Shown here piece after piece: positions 37,368 to 48,700 of a stretch of 64,000 nucleotides of DNA. Made by a program: the position numbers and the translations under genes. The stretch spans positions 124,001 to 188,000 of the forward strand of contig VXCM01001242.1 of assembly GCA_014773175.1 (NCBI GenBank), read 5' to 3'. The DNA is from Lucifuga dentata. Lineage: Eukaryota; Chordata; Actinopteri; Ophidiiformes; Bythitidae. Below the pieces are notes generated by a model. That model did no database searches, was not told the origin of the DNA, and saw only the letters and a list, made by a program, of their open reading frames with translations. Within the stretch, counting starts at the first letter, position 1. Each line of letters opens with the position of its first letter.

Positions 37368-37661
37368 TGATATCCAAGTGTCATTCGCTGGATGTGTGTA
37401 TGTGTGTATGTGTGTGTGTGTGATCCAACTGTGTCAGCTGGTTCAGGCAGCATTGGATGAATGAACGCTGGATCAGTTGCCGGATCAGCTGAGAAGTGTC
37501 GCACCCATCTGTACCGTCACCGACGACAACGAGGGAGTCTCCGTACTCCGCCTCGCCTCCCCCCCATCCCACCCACAGTCTCTCCCCTCTATCGGTGCCC
37601 CCACACTGCTCGTCTGTCCAGCCTTCAGCAGCTGATAGCGCACTTTGGTTTGGCTGCAAAC

Positions 37662-37707
<46 letters not shown>

Positions 37708-37850
37708 NGTTGTGCACTCAGCGTTTGGCAACACCTCCGTCTCTCTGGGTGGGAGGCTACACGAGGCAGGCCGACCTGAGTGCGACGTTCCCCGGGGAAC
37801 CGTGAGTTCAACAGCGGAGAAACAGAAAAGTCTGAATGCGCACCGACGCA
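37368..37850 (-). promoter_or_regulatory. rgl2: probable rgl2 noncoding first exon and CpG-rich promoter
   Basis: The acceptor in front of the rgl2 start codon requires an upstream exon. In this GC- and CpG-rich stretch the minus strand carries a good donor, ATATCA|GTGAGT, at 37,368/37,367. The stretch also holds a (CT)n tract (37,665-37,707) followed by a single N. The exon start is not visible, and no TATA box is evident. The coordinates are a best guess from donor position and base composition only. Confidence 0.35.
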
Positions 37851-38058
37851 TTTACGCACGACACGTTCCTGCGCACGCAAACACGCGCGCGTCTCTAGTG
37901 ATCGCATTCAGTCACTCCATAAGCTCCTGTCAATCCACTAAACTCACAACCAGTTTTCTTCATAACTTCATAATTCAAGATTGGATGGATGAGAAACAGA
38001 AGTCTAATTCTAATTCTACTCAGGACACACGCAAATCCTTTTGCTAGATCAGCCTTAA

Positions 38059-38464
38059 AGGACCATGCCGGTGATTTTTGCATGTTTGAGCCCAATAAAT
38101 ACACACTTAATTTAACTTATCCAATATGGAGAAAGAAAATGTATGTCTCCACCAGGGAATATAATCTCAGGAGAAGACAGCTTTTACTGACAAACTAAAA
38201 ACGAACCATACCCTCTAAATTTATACACGTTGGCAGGTGAAACATTGAGTCTGTTATAATAATAATGAATAATATATAATAATAATAATAATGAATAAGA
38301 TGGGTGTATGACCTGAACATTGAATTTGAAAGATTAAGGCATTTGACAAAATAACAGGAAGTCCAAAATATGGTTTCATGTTTTGGAAAATGGTTGTCAG
38401 TAATGTAACGTATATGCAGGTAGTATTTATTGGGTTATACATGCAAAAATCACCAGTATGCTCC
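38059..38464 (+). mobile_element. TTAA MITE subfamily B, copy B7 (internally rearranged)
   Basis: The left end AGGACCATGCCGGTGATTTT follows TTAA; the right end is degenerate (GCTCCTTAA). An (AAT)n expansion sits at about 38,255-38,298. Confidence 0.6.
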
Positions 38465-38551
38465 TTAACCCAGTCCTAAAACTAAACCCAACCAGGTTTA
38501 TTACATACCCAACCTAAACATAAGCCTTACCAATGCAGATCAACTACTTAA

Positions 38552-39155
38552 AGGACCATACCATCCATTTTGCATGTTTGAATCTAATATATTTAATTTT
38601 CATACATGTTACCTTACTGACAATCATTTCCCAAAGGAAAAAAACAAAACAAAACAAAACAAAACAAACATATTTCAGCTTTCCTGATATTTTGCAAAAT
38701 CTCTTAATCTTTCAAAATCAAATATTCAAGCGATACACCCACCTTAAAAATCAATGTTTCGCCTTCTAATAGTTACACAGTCTTATGAAGTCACAGTCGT
38801 TTAAATTTTTCAATAAATGCAGGTCTTCTTTTGGGACTATATTCCCTGGTGGAGACATGTTCACTCTACGCTTTTTATTGCGCTTAAACACAAAAATTAC
38901 AAAACTTAGAAAAAACCTGAATATATATGTTGTTCATGATAATGGATTAACTATCCCAAGAACATTTCAAGTATCAACAAGTTGATTTTAATAGCATATC
39001 AGAATGAACTGAAACCAATGGCAGTCTGGAAGGTAGGAAAAACACTTTTAATTCACCGTTCCAGTAGTATGCTTTGGGAAATGATTGTCAGTAACCTTAC
39101 CTTTATGAAAATTGAATATATTAGGCTCAAACATGCAAAATGGGTGGTTGGTCCT
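38552..39155 (+). mobile_element. TTAA MITE subfamily A, copy A6
   Basis: TTAA-flanked, near-consensus, with an (AAAAC)n expansion at about 38,638-38,668. It lies about 90 bp from B7. Confidence 0.75.
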
Positions 39156-41410
39156 TTAATCTAAATCAGGATTAATTAGTTTTATTTGAATATTTGCTCT
39201 GCCACCTAGTGGTCAAAATCAATTAATGCAGTTTTAACTCTAGTTGAACTAATTTGATCCTAATCTCAATTTCAAATCTGATTTCAACCCATGCAGAGTA
39301 TCCTATTTTTAACTCTAAATTTAAGGCCTAATCTTGACTTTACCCAAACTTTCACCTTAATTTAATATTATATTGACAACAGATTAATCCCTTAAAGTAG
39401 TTAAAGTAGAACCCTTTGATCCAAACAAAAGGGTTATCCCATCAGCAAAATTTAAACCATAGGATTTGGAGCCTGCTCTCTCTCCCTAATTAATCAACAA
39501 GTCCTTTATTTCAGGTACTAAAAACTATACAACAATGAAATCTAAATTATTCATGTATGCCCATATTTTCAAGTATGAGTAGAAAAAGACAGATGCAAAT
39601 GCTTAGTTTTTGACAAGACAAACTCTTCAATTATTTATGTAAATATGCCTCTACTTTAAATTAATCTCACTTTGTGAAAGCGTCATTGCTAATGGGTCTG
39701 TAACTCTGAAACAGTCTGGTTCCCCCATTAATTACAAGAGCACCTTCACACAATCACAAATGAGACATTTCCTGAGGTGAGTTGCACAGACCCATACATA
39801 TTTATATTGTAAATTTGGATATTTTAACAGTGCGTTATGGTAAAAAAAAAAAAAAAAAAANAAAAAAAAAAAAAAAAAAGAATTTGCTCAAATAAACTCA
39901 AAGGCTGATTTTCTTTCATCTCATCTCAAATATGTTTATTTCAAGTATCTCATCACATCTGAGGATGCATTTTATATGCAAAATGCTTCACTGCCATCTT
40001 TGATGAATTGATGCTTTTATCAGTTCTGCGGCTGTGAATGCTTCCCTGTTGTCTTGCTAAATATCATCACACACAATGCTGTTATTGTTGCTATTTTATT
40101 GTTACTGTTATGATCAGCTGTTGCAGGGACAGATGAGGAGGTCATTTGTGACACCCTGCCATTCTGATTATACCCCAGACATTGTATCATTGTAATGGCG
40201 AAAAGCATTGTCTGTATAGGCATTTAAAATTATGACATAAGGAAACATGTTGGCAACTAGAATCTCACAAAAACAAAGGGACAATGCAAGAAGTACAATA
40301 TAAATCCTATCCTATCCTATCATGTCATATCAGCGGTAGCATGCTAACATCCCAGCAGACTACAGGCTCATTACAGTGGAGATGAAGGCCTTGTACTTGC
40401 TCGCCACCTAGTGGTGTCTGGTGGGAAGTGGCACATCATCAGTTTTTAATCTGCCAGGGGCCATTTTGAACCACATCAATAGTGTTAACACGCCTGACTG
40501 GTGAGTAAGCGACACAACAGGAGCAAATAAACAAAACACCTTCAACTGGGTTGATTGTTCAATGCTTATTGAAGAAATTCTTCCTGTTAATAATAATTCT
40601 GCCTATATTGTCACTGCTCGGTAACTTCCCCCCCCCCCCCCNCCCCCCCCATTGCTTTCACTGTATTTATGACCGTTTATTGGCCCTTTAAAGCAGTTTG
40701 GCTAGATTTGGTCTTAGGTTGAACTGATTTTGCCTTATTTTAGTAATCTGACTTAAACTCCGTCAAATTTGGGGATTTTGAGCAGATCATTATCAGGATT
40801 ATAGGGCGATCATGCTGTTTGAAAATAATAGTTGTGGTAAATATATTCAAGAGAGCAAGATTCATCTTTTGATCTAAAGAGAGATACTTTGAACAAACAA
40901 TATTTTTTTGTCAATTTTCCATCAGAATTTATGATAGATAATTAATATGATGAGGGATGGCTTTCTGTGTTATTTGCAAACAGTATTTAAGGTATAAAAA
41001 AATCAATTATATATATATTCCTTTTATACCTTATCAAATTTTATTTGGCCTCATTTTTATGGTGATTTGTAAAATCTCCTGTCACATAACTGTGATTTTT
41101 GAATGACTAAATCATGATTTGGCTGTAATATTGTAAGCTTGTATCACGCTAAACCCATCTATTGCTATGCTTGACTGCTCCTAAAGTAACCCAAACTAAA
41201 ACAAGCACAGACAAAATCAAACATCAGTCAAGTTTAGTTAAGAAAAAAAAAGGGGGTGGGNGGGGTGGGGGCCAATAAAAACACTAATAAACTCAGATTA
41301 AAGTGTTGGGCGCTGCTTGCTGGGCCATCTCAGTTTTCAAACTTTTCTCCACGGGCTTCCCAAACTTACAGGCTGATTCTTCTTCTTTGGGACCAATTAA
41401 TGAGGCGAAT

Positions 41411-42093
41411 AAACTCACTAATTGGAGCCTTAATTGGCCGCTGCCGCTGTGCGCGCCGCTTCCGCTGGCTCTCAGCGCGCCGCCATCCCTCCTTCCTCCT
41501 CACAGAGAACACAATCCCACCGTGTCACAAGGATTTAGGGTCAATCCCCTAGACGGGAAGGTGGTCTCGCCGCCTACCCCCCTCCACCCACCCACCCTTG
41601 GATCCCCCCCTCTGTCTGAGCCTCCCTCTCACTCTAACTCGGTGTTTTATGTCTGCGTCACAACAAGTCGATGTAGGGAGAGAGAGGCGGGGATGATGGC
41701 GTCTCTGGCGGCTTGATTCTGGCACTGCTCTGACAAACGCGCCGTAATAGCATCAATAGGTGGAGGGGGAGGGGAGGAGAGGAGAGGATAGGGGGGGTGG
41801 GTGGGGGNAAAAAAGCGACCGGATCATGACGAAACGGCATCGGGGAGGACGGACAAACTAGAGACGGACGGACAGTCGCTTGTTACCCCCCTCCCCTACG
41901 GTTTGATTGACGCGGGTGCTTGGCACAGACGCGGACATGCATGCACATCATCCACTTTTTGCAAACCCGCAGGTTGCGCATCGGAGCGGGCAGTAATTGG
42001 ACCATCCACAGATCCACATCAGATGAAAGCATTTCATGTCCAGCCTGCCCAGGAATCTCTGTGACCCCGACGGAAAGGAGTTCCACTTGACAG
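41411..42093 (+). promoter_or_regulatory. phf1: probable phf1 CpG-rich promoter and noncoding first exon
   Basis: The stretch is GC- and CpG-rich (GTGCGCGCCGC, CAGCGCGCCGCC and similar). It ends at a donor-like TTGACAG|GTACCT at 42,093/42,094. The acceptor directly in front of the phf1 ATG requires such an upstream exon. The transcription start is not visible. Single N bases at 41,261 and 41,808 lie in G-rich runs and mark poor assembly. Confidence 0.4.
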
Positions 42094-42681
42094 GTACCTT
42101 TTTACTGTACACATTTGCCTGATTTCCCATTGATTCCACAAAGGATCCTGTGAAGGCATAATCCTGCGTTTGTCTTGATTTGAGTGCACGCACTGGAGCA
42201 AAATGCTCAATGTGCGGATTAAACCTGCGTCTATCTATTCAACTTTGTAGTGTTTTTTTTAGATGTTGGGAGAGGAAAGAGACACAGCAAAGTGCAGCAG
42301 ATGCTTGAAGTCGCTGCACAGTGATCTTTGCTCATTCAATCAAACTGTATTGCAGCAGTCATCATGCAGTGGTATGTGTATATGTGTGTGTATGTGTGTA
42401 TGGTGTGTTTGGTCATGTGTGCAGTGATCATTTGTCTTTCTCTCTGGTTGTGTACTCACTCTCATCTTTCATTGAAGGGGGGGGGGGATACAGGCTGTCG
42501 TTATGCTCCCTCTAAAGAGGGGATTTAACCCCCTCACACCGAGCCCGCCCGCCTGAGAGCCCGCTGAACGCCGGGGCCATAAACCCTCTGTCAGCAATGG
42601 CAGCAAAGTATTCAGCGAATAAATCGGATTTCCATTTCACATGAGCCCCTGCTCTCCCTCTCCTCTCTCTCTCTCCTCAGG

Positions 42682-42759
42682 ATGGGGGGAGTAAGTGAAG
42701 GAGATGATGTGTTAGCGCGATGGAGTGATGGACTACTGTACCTCGGCAATGTGAAAAGA
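42682..42759 (+). CDS. phf1: phf1 coding exon 1 (start, Tudor)
   Basis: Residues 1-26, [20 protein letters not shown] then LGNVKR. It matches the EGQDVLARWTDGLLYLG of human PHF1. The acceptor is CTCTCCTCAG|G with the ATG one base inside the exon, and the donor is AGA|GTAAGT. The 28-residue N-terminal extension of human PHF1 is absent from this exon. Confidence 0.88.
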
Positions 42760-45700
42760 GTAAGTGCGTGTGGATGTGTGTGCACAGGCGTTCATGTGTG
42801 TATGTGTGTAAGACAGAGAGAGACTTTGAGTGTGTATACAGCCCGTGTGTGTGTCCTTGTGAATCACTGAGTGTTCACCTGGGTTTGAAAAGACTTCCAT
42901 TTAGTTTTGTCAATCATTCCGCTCACCTGCTATCTCCCTCTCAGGTAGACGGAGTCAAGCAATGTTGTCTGGTGAGATTTGAGGACAACTCAGAGTTCTG
43001 GGTCCTAAGAAAGGACATTCATTCGTGTAAGAAGAACTCTTTTTTTATTTCTTTCTCATTCCCTCACATGAAGAGTAGAATTCCTGTTGGGAACTTTCTG
43101 TTTTGTTTGAGTATGTGGGGTAAAAAATGCTCACATTTGAGCTCATTCTAGAGGTATTTCTTTTCATTCTGAAACTTTGCTTGTGGAGTCGAATCAGACT
43201 CCGAAAGAAAACTTCTCAGTCCTTTACTACACAAGTTTAAAGGGCCATACCGGTGATTTTTTGCATGTTTTTGAACCCAAGAAATACTACCTGTATACAC
43301 GTTAGGACTGCCAGCTATTTTCCAAAACATTAAAACCGTATTTTAGTTTTTGTGTTATTTTTGCCAGATCCCCTAATCTTTCAAAATCAAATGGTTAGGT
43401 GATGCATGCACCATAAATTCAGTGTTTCACCTGCTAACAGTTATGTATGAATGCAGAAGGTGCTGTCTTTTTAACTTCTCAGTGAATGGAGTCTTCTTCT
43501 GGGACTATATTCCCTGGCGGAGAGATACATTTTCTTCCATATAGCTCTGCATTGGATCAGTTAAATTAAGTAACTTTGACAAAAAGAAAGGCATGTTGTT
43601 CACTGTGATGGATTACGTATCTCAAGTGTGTTTCAAGTCTCTACAAGTTGATTTTTTTTAAAGCATATTGGAATGGGCTGAAACCAGCAACAGGCTGGAG
43701 GAAAAATAAAATTCTAAAATTTACTGCTCCAGTAGTATCTTTTGGGAAATGGTTGTCAGTAATGTCACATGTCTTCAGGTTCAAACATGCAGAATCACCA
43801 GTATGGTCCTTTAAAAGTTTTAATTGTTGTTTCCTTAACTCCTTAACTTAACTCCTTCTCTGAATTTACCAAGAAAAATGCAAAAAAGATTACAGTCTTA
43901 TTCAAGATTATAAAGCAGAATGCTATGGATATTCTGACGGGGGAACTTTTAGATGAAATTAGTAAAATAGAGTGTATTGATGAATTTATTAGATTTGTTA
44001 AAGAAACTGAGCCCCCAGTCCACCTAACATCAGGTGAAGGGGAAGTCAGACGTTTTTTAGGACAGGACCAGCTGATTTTCCACCTGTCATATAAAGTGAA
44101 ATCTGAAAGGGTGCAGGAGACATTGAAATCAATGAGGTGGCAAGGATGTGAATCAATATACATAAATTAATGGTGCTGACTGCTCTCTCTGTCCCTGTCT
44201 ATCTCATATTCCCATTCCTTCCCCCTCACTCTCCTCCCCTCCCTTGCCCCTCTCTGATTTTCTCTGTGTTTGTCTCAGTCGCTGCCGGAGTNCTCTCCTC
44301 CCCTCCCTTGCCCCTCTCTGATTTTCTCTGTGTTTGTCTCAGTCGCTGCCGGAGTGGAAGAAGTTTGCTGTATTTGTGACGCTCCTCCTCTTAAAGAACC
44401 CCTCATAAATTGTCTTAAATGTCGCCACGGTAAGGAAGCACGCCATCATCATAAGCTGTCAGGCAGTGGTTCACCACCGTTTTTTTTTTTTTTTTTTTTT
44501 GCATTGACCTTGAAGATTTGACTCCCGCATGCTAAACAGCAGCATTGCTCTTTATGGGAGGAAAAAGTCAACTGAGAAAACCACATGACATTATTTATTA
44601 GTTTATGGAGTGTCGCACCTGCATCCTGACTAGAGTGAAAGTAAAACTCGGGGAGATATTCATAGACTTGCAGCTGGATTGACTGACACGAAAACCCTGA
44701 GACATCATTACTTGGAGCCGTAACTAGTTAATATACGGCAGGATGATGTTGATGAAAAATAGTCATAAAAATATGCTTAAAGGGCCATACTGATGGTTTT
44801 GTATGTTTGAGCCCAATATATATAACCCACATACACATTACATCACGTTGCAGATGTCACATTACGTTGCTGACAACCATTTCCCAAAACATTCTACTGA
44901 AACTGTAAATTTAAATAATTTTTCCTGCCTTCCAGACTGCCATTGGTTTCAGTTCATTCCAGTATGCTATTAAAATCAACTTGTANTTCCTGCCTTCCAG
45001 ACTGCCATTGGTTTCAGTTCATTCCAGTATGCTATTAAAATCAACTTGTAGAAACTTAAAATATGTTTGAGATAAGTAATCCATCATAGCAAACACATGA
45101 TGTATTACATTTTTTATTTTTTTTTTAAAGCAAACTAAGTAAAATTTATTTATATAGCACCCTTCATAGACAAAAGTCACAAAGTGCTTCACAGATAAAA
45201 TATGAGTAACATAAAACAAACAAAACAAATGAAAATTCAAGGAACACAGAACAGTAACATCACAGATTTAAAATACTAACCCAAAGCCTGTCTAAACAAG
45301 AAAAGTCTTTAGCTGCCTTTTAAAAGCGGGCTTCAGAAGGCAGGATGGAGCTCATTTCTCAGTTTGGGAGCAACAACCTGAAAGGCACGATCTCCACGAG
45401 TCCTCAAAAGGTACGACGCACCTCCACTAGCCTCTGATCTGAAGACCTAAGGGACCTCCTGGAAGTGTAGGACTGTAAGAGGTCTGAGATGTAATTTGTA
45501 AATAACTTTATTTAACTGGTCCAACATGAAGCTGCAAGGAAGAAAATGTATGTCTCTGCCAGGGAATATAGTCCCAGGAGAAGACTAATTTTAAGGTGGG
45601 TGTATCACCTGACCATTTGATTTTGTAACAGGTTAGGGAATTTGGCAAAACAACAGAAAAACTAAAACACGATTTTATGTTTTGGAAATTGGTTGTAACT

Positions 45701-48700
45701 TATATTAACATATAGTATTTGTTGGGTTTACTTTGTAAACCCAACAACATATAGTATTGGTAACATAGTATTTGTTGGGTTTACGCATGCAAAATATTTG
45801 GTTTTGTCCTTTAAGAATCACAATTAGCAGCTTGCAAAAGCCCCTGTCAGACTGCTGCCCATTCTGTTAAATTGCTGGCAATTTAACACTTCAGCCTCAT
45901 GTTTGACCTAAAAGTAGCACTGGCAATTTTACTAGGTAGGACCTAGTTACATTTCCACAACATTTCCTTCATGGCACAGGTGTGAATAAATGCAGGTCAC
46001 ATTGCCAGCAAAGGCATGCACAAGAATATGCATGCATATTCTCTGACATAAGATGTTTTTGTGTGTAGTGTGTGGACCAATCACACAAGACTAGGAAGTG
46101 ACGCGTTAAATTCTGCACCTAGATCATTTTGGACCAGCAGATTTTTACTGACTACATCTTTTATGAATGACAAAATAGCTGTAAATTGACCTGATGCAGA
46201 ATTTAGAGAGCTGCTCTCCATTCATGCTGAAGATGACATCAGCAAACAGCTAAACGGCACCATGAGAAGCTTCACAACAATCGCTCGCTTTGTGTGTTAT
46301 ACATAAGTTATGTTGTGTTGGCCAGTTGTGCCTGGTAGATGCAGGAGAATTGCACCTCTGTCATGTCTGATCATCACCTTTGAATCTTTATGGCATTTTG
46401 CCATAAAAGAGACCAATGTTGAAAGTGTGGGCAATAAGCCCACAGTTTCAACATAGTGTGGGCTTATTGCCCATACAAAGGTATGGTCCTTTAAAGCATG
46501 GCTTTAAAGGATCATACCACCCATTTTGCATGTTTGAGCCAAATATATTCAATTTTCTTACAAGTAAGGTTACTGACAATCATTTCCCAAAGCATACTAT
46601 TGGAAGAGTGGTTAATTTTTTTTTTTCCTTCCTTCTAGACCGCCATTGGTTTCAGTTCATTCTGGTACACTATTAAAATCAACTTGTTGATATATGAAAT
46701 GTTCTTGGAATAGGTAATCCATTATCGTGAACACGTATGTTCAGGTTTTTTTGAAGTTTCATAATTTTAGCATTTAAGCTCAATAAAAAGCACAGAGTGA
46801 ATGTATGTCTCCACCGGGGAATATAGTCCCCAAAGAAGACCAGCGTTCATCGAAAAATTTAAACGACCATGACTTCATAATTTTACGTAACTATTAGCAG
46901 GCAAAATATCAATTTTTAAGGTGGGTGTATCGCTTGAATATTTGATTTTGAAAGATTAAGAGATTTTGCAAAATATCAGGAAAGCTGAAATATGGTTTTA
47001 GCCTTTGGGAAATGACTGTCAGTAACCTTACGTGTATGAAAATTGAATATATAAGGCACAAACATGCACAATTGTGGTATGGTCCTTTAACGGACAGGTG
47101 ATGCCAGCAATTTAACGTATTCCGTTCCTGAAAGGGGCTTACGGCTGTCTTTCTTGTAAACATGAATTAAACACTCTCTTTTTCCTTCTTTCTTTACAGG
47201 TTATCATCCAGAGTGCCACACGCCAACCATCGAACCAGAAGCTGACAGCGATTCGTGGATTTGTCGTCAGTGTGTCTTTGCAGTCACAACCAAGGTCAGG
47301 CTGCTAATCTCTCGTCTCGCACTCTGGGGAAAAAACATTCAGTGTGTAAAATGGGAGAAATCCAGTCAAATATATCAGTCTTCAGTACAGTTGTGTACAG
47401 ATAAAGGGTTTATTTGAGGCAAAAGCACCCTAATTTGCTCAGTATTGACTTCAGCGCTCGATACTCTACATTGTGTCTGAGAAATCATGACCAATCAATA
47501 GTTATGAATCTGAAAAACTACACCGAAGTTGAGAGAAGTCATTTAAAGTCAATCAATCACGCGTGTTCCAGTTCTGTAGATATGAGATGAGAAAGCACCC
47601 TGGTTAATTGTCAATCAGTCAATGTCCGTATCTCGATGTCCAGACTTCTGCTGTCTTAGACGCTATCTCTCACAGCTGACCTACAATAAAATGAGACAAA
47701 ATGCTTTCCCCTCTCTGTTCCCCATGAAATGTGATCCGTCTTCCTCTTCGTTCTGACATGAAAGTGACGGGAGCGCTCATCCACCAATTGGTTCTGTCCA
47801 AAATTGTGTTTCAGAGAGGCGGGGCCCTCAAACGAGGACGCTTCGCCCGACTCATGCAGTTCATGAAACTTCGCCTCCCCTACCAGCTGTCTTCTTTAGA
47901 CTGGGACCCGCAGCATCTGACCAATCAGCAGCAGTGTTACTGCTACTGCGCTGGACCTGGAGAGTGAGTCACACAGCAGGGGCCAGTTTGAATTGAGTTA
48001 CATGTGTGATCATTGATCTTATAGGAGTGCAGGCCTGAGTATGTTTGCATGCACGCTGGCATCCCAAGTTTGAGTCTCTTCCTGATTTTGATCATTGCTG
48101 GAATACGGAGTTTGCATGGAACATAGAGTAACCCCCATCTATACATAATCAAAATGTGGTCCATTCTGATTGTCTGCTGTCTGCGGGGGTGTGTTTTTGA
48201 CTTTTTGACATTCTCACCAGTGCCCTCTACTAACATTGGCACCCTTGGCAGCCCTCCTGAACAACTTGTGGTTATGTAGGTGGCGTCTGATTGTAGTTTT
48301 GGAGACTTTCTGACCCCAAAACCCAATTAACATCTGCAATTCTCCAGCTGTGATTCTTGGAGATTCTTTGGCCACTTGAACCATCCTCCTCACTAGGGTC
48401 AATATAGACACATGTCCTCTTCCAGGCCAATTCTTAAAGTAACATACCACCCAATGTGCCTAATGTATTAAATTTTCATATGTTACGTTACTGACAACCA
48501 TTTCCCGAAGGATAAAACCATATTTCAGCTTTCCTGATATTTTACAAAATCTCTTAATCTTTCAAAATCAAATATTCAAGCGATACACCCACCTTAAAAA
48601 TCAGTGTTTCACCTGCTAATAGTTAAGCAAAATTATGAAGTCACAGTCATTAAAATTTTTCAATAAAGGCAGGTCTTCTTTTGGGACTATATTCCCCGGT

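Larger units (their letters stand above)
37906..41410. other. rgl2-phf1 intergenic region
   Basis: It contains elements B7 and A6, a poly-A with an N (39,842-39,879), a poly-C with an N (about 40,630-40,650) and otherwise AT-rich sequence. No coding exon is recognised. Confidence 0.6.

Noticed and set aside
37381..38047. Long open frames on both strands with Ser-Leu or Glu-Arg repeats
   Set aside because: They are created by the (CT)n tract and GC-rich sequence around the presumed rgl2 first exon, and a single N lies inside them.
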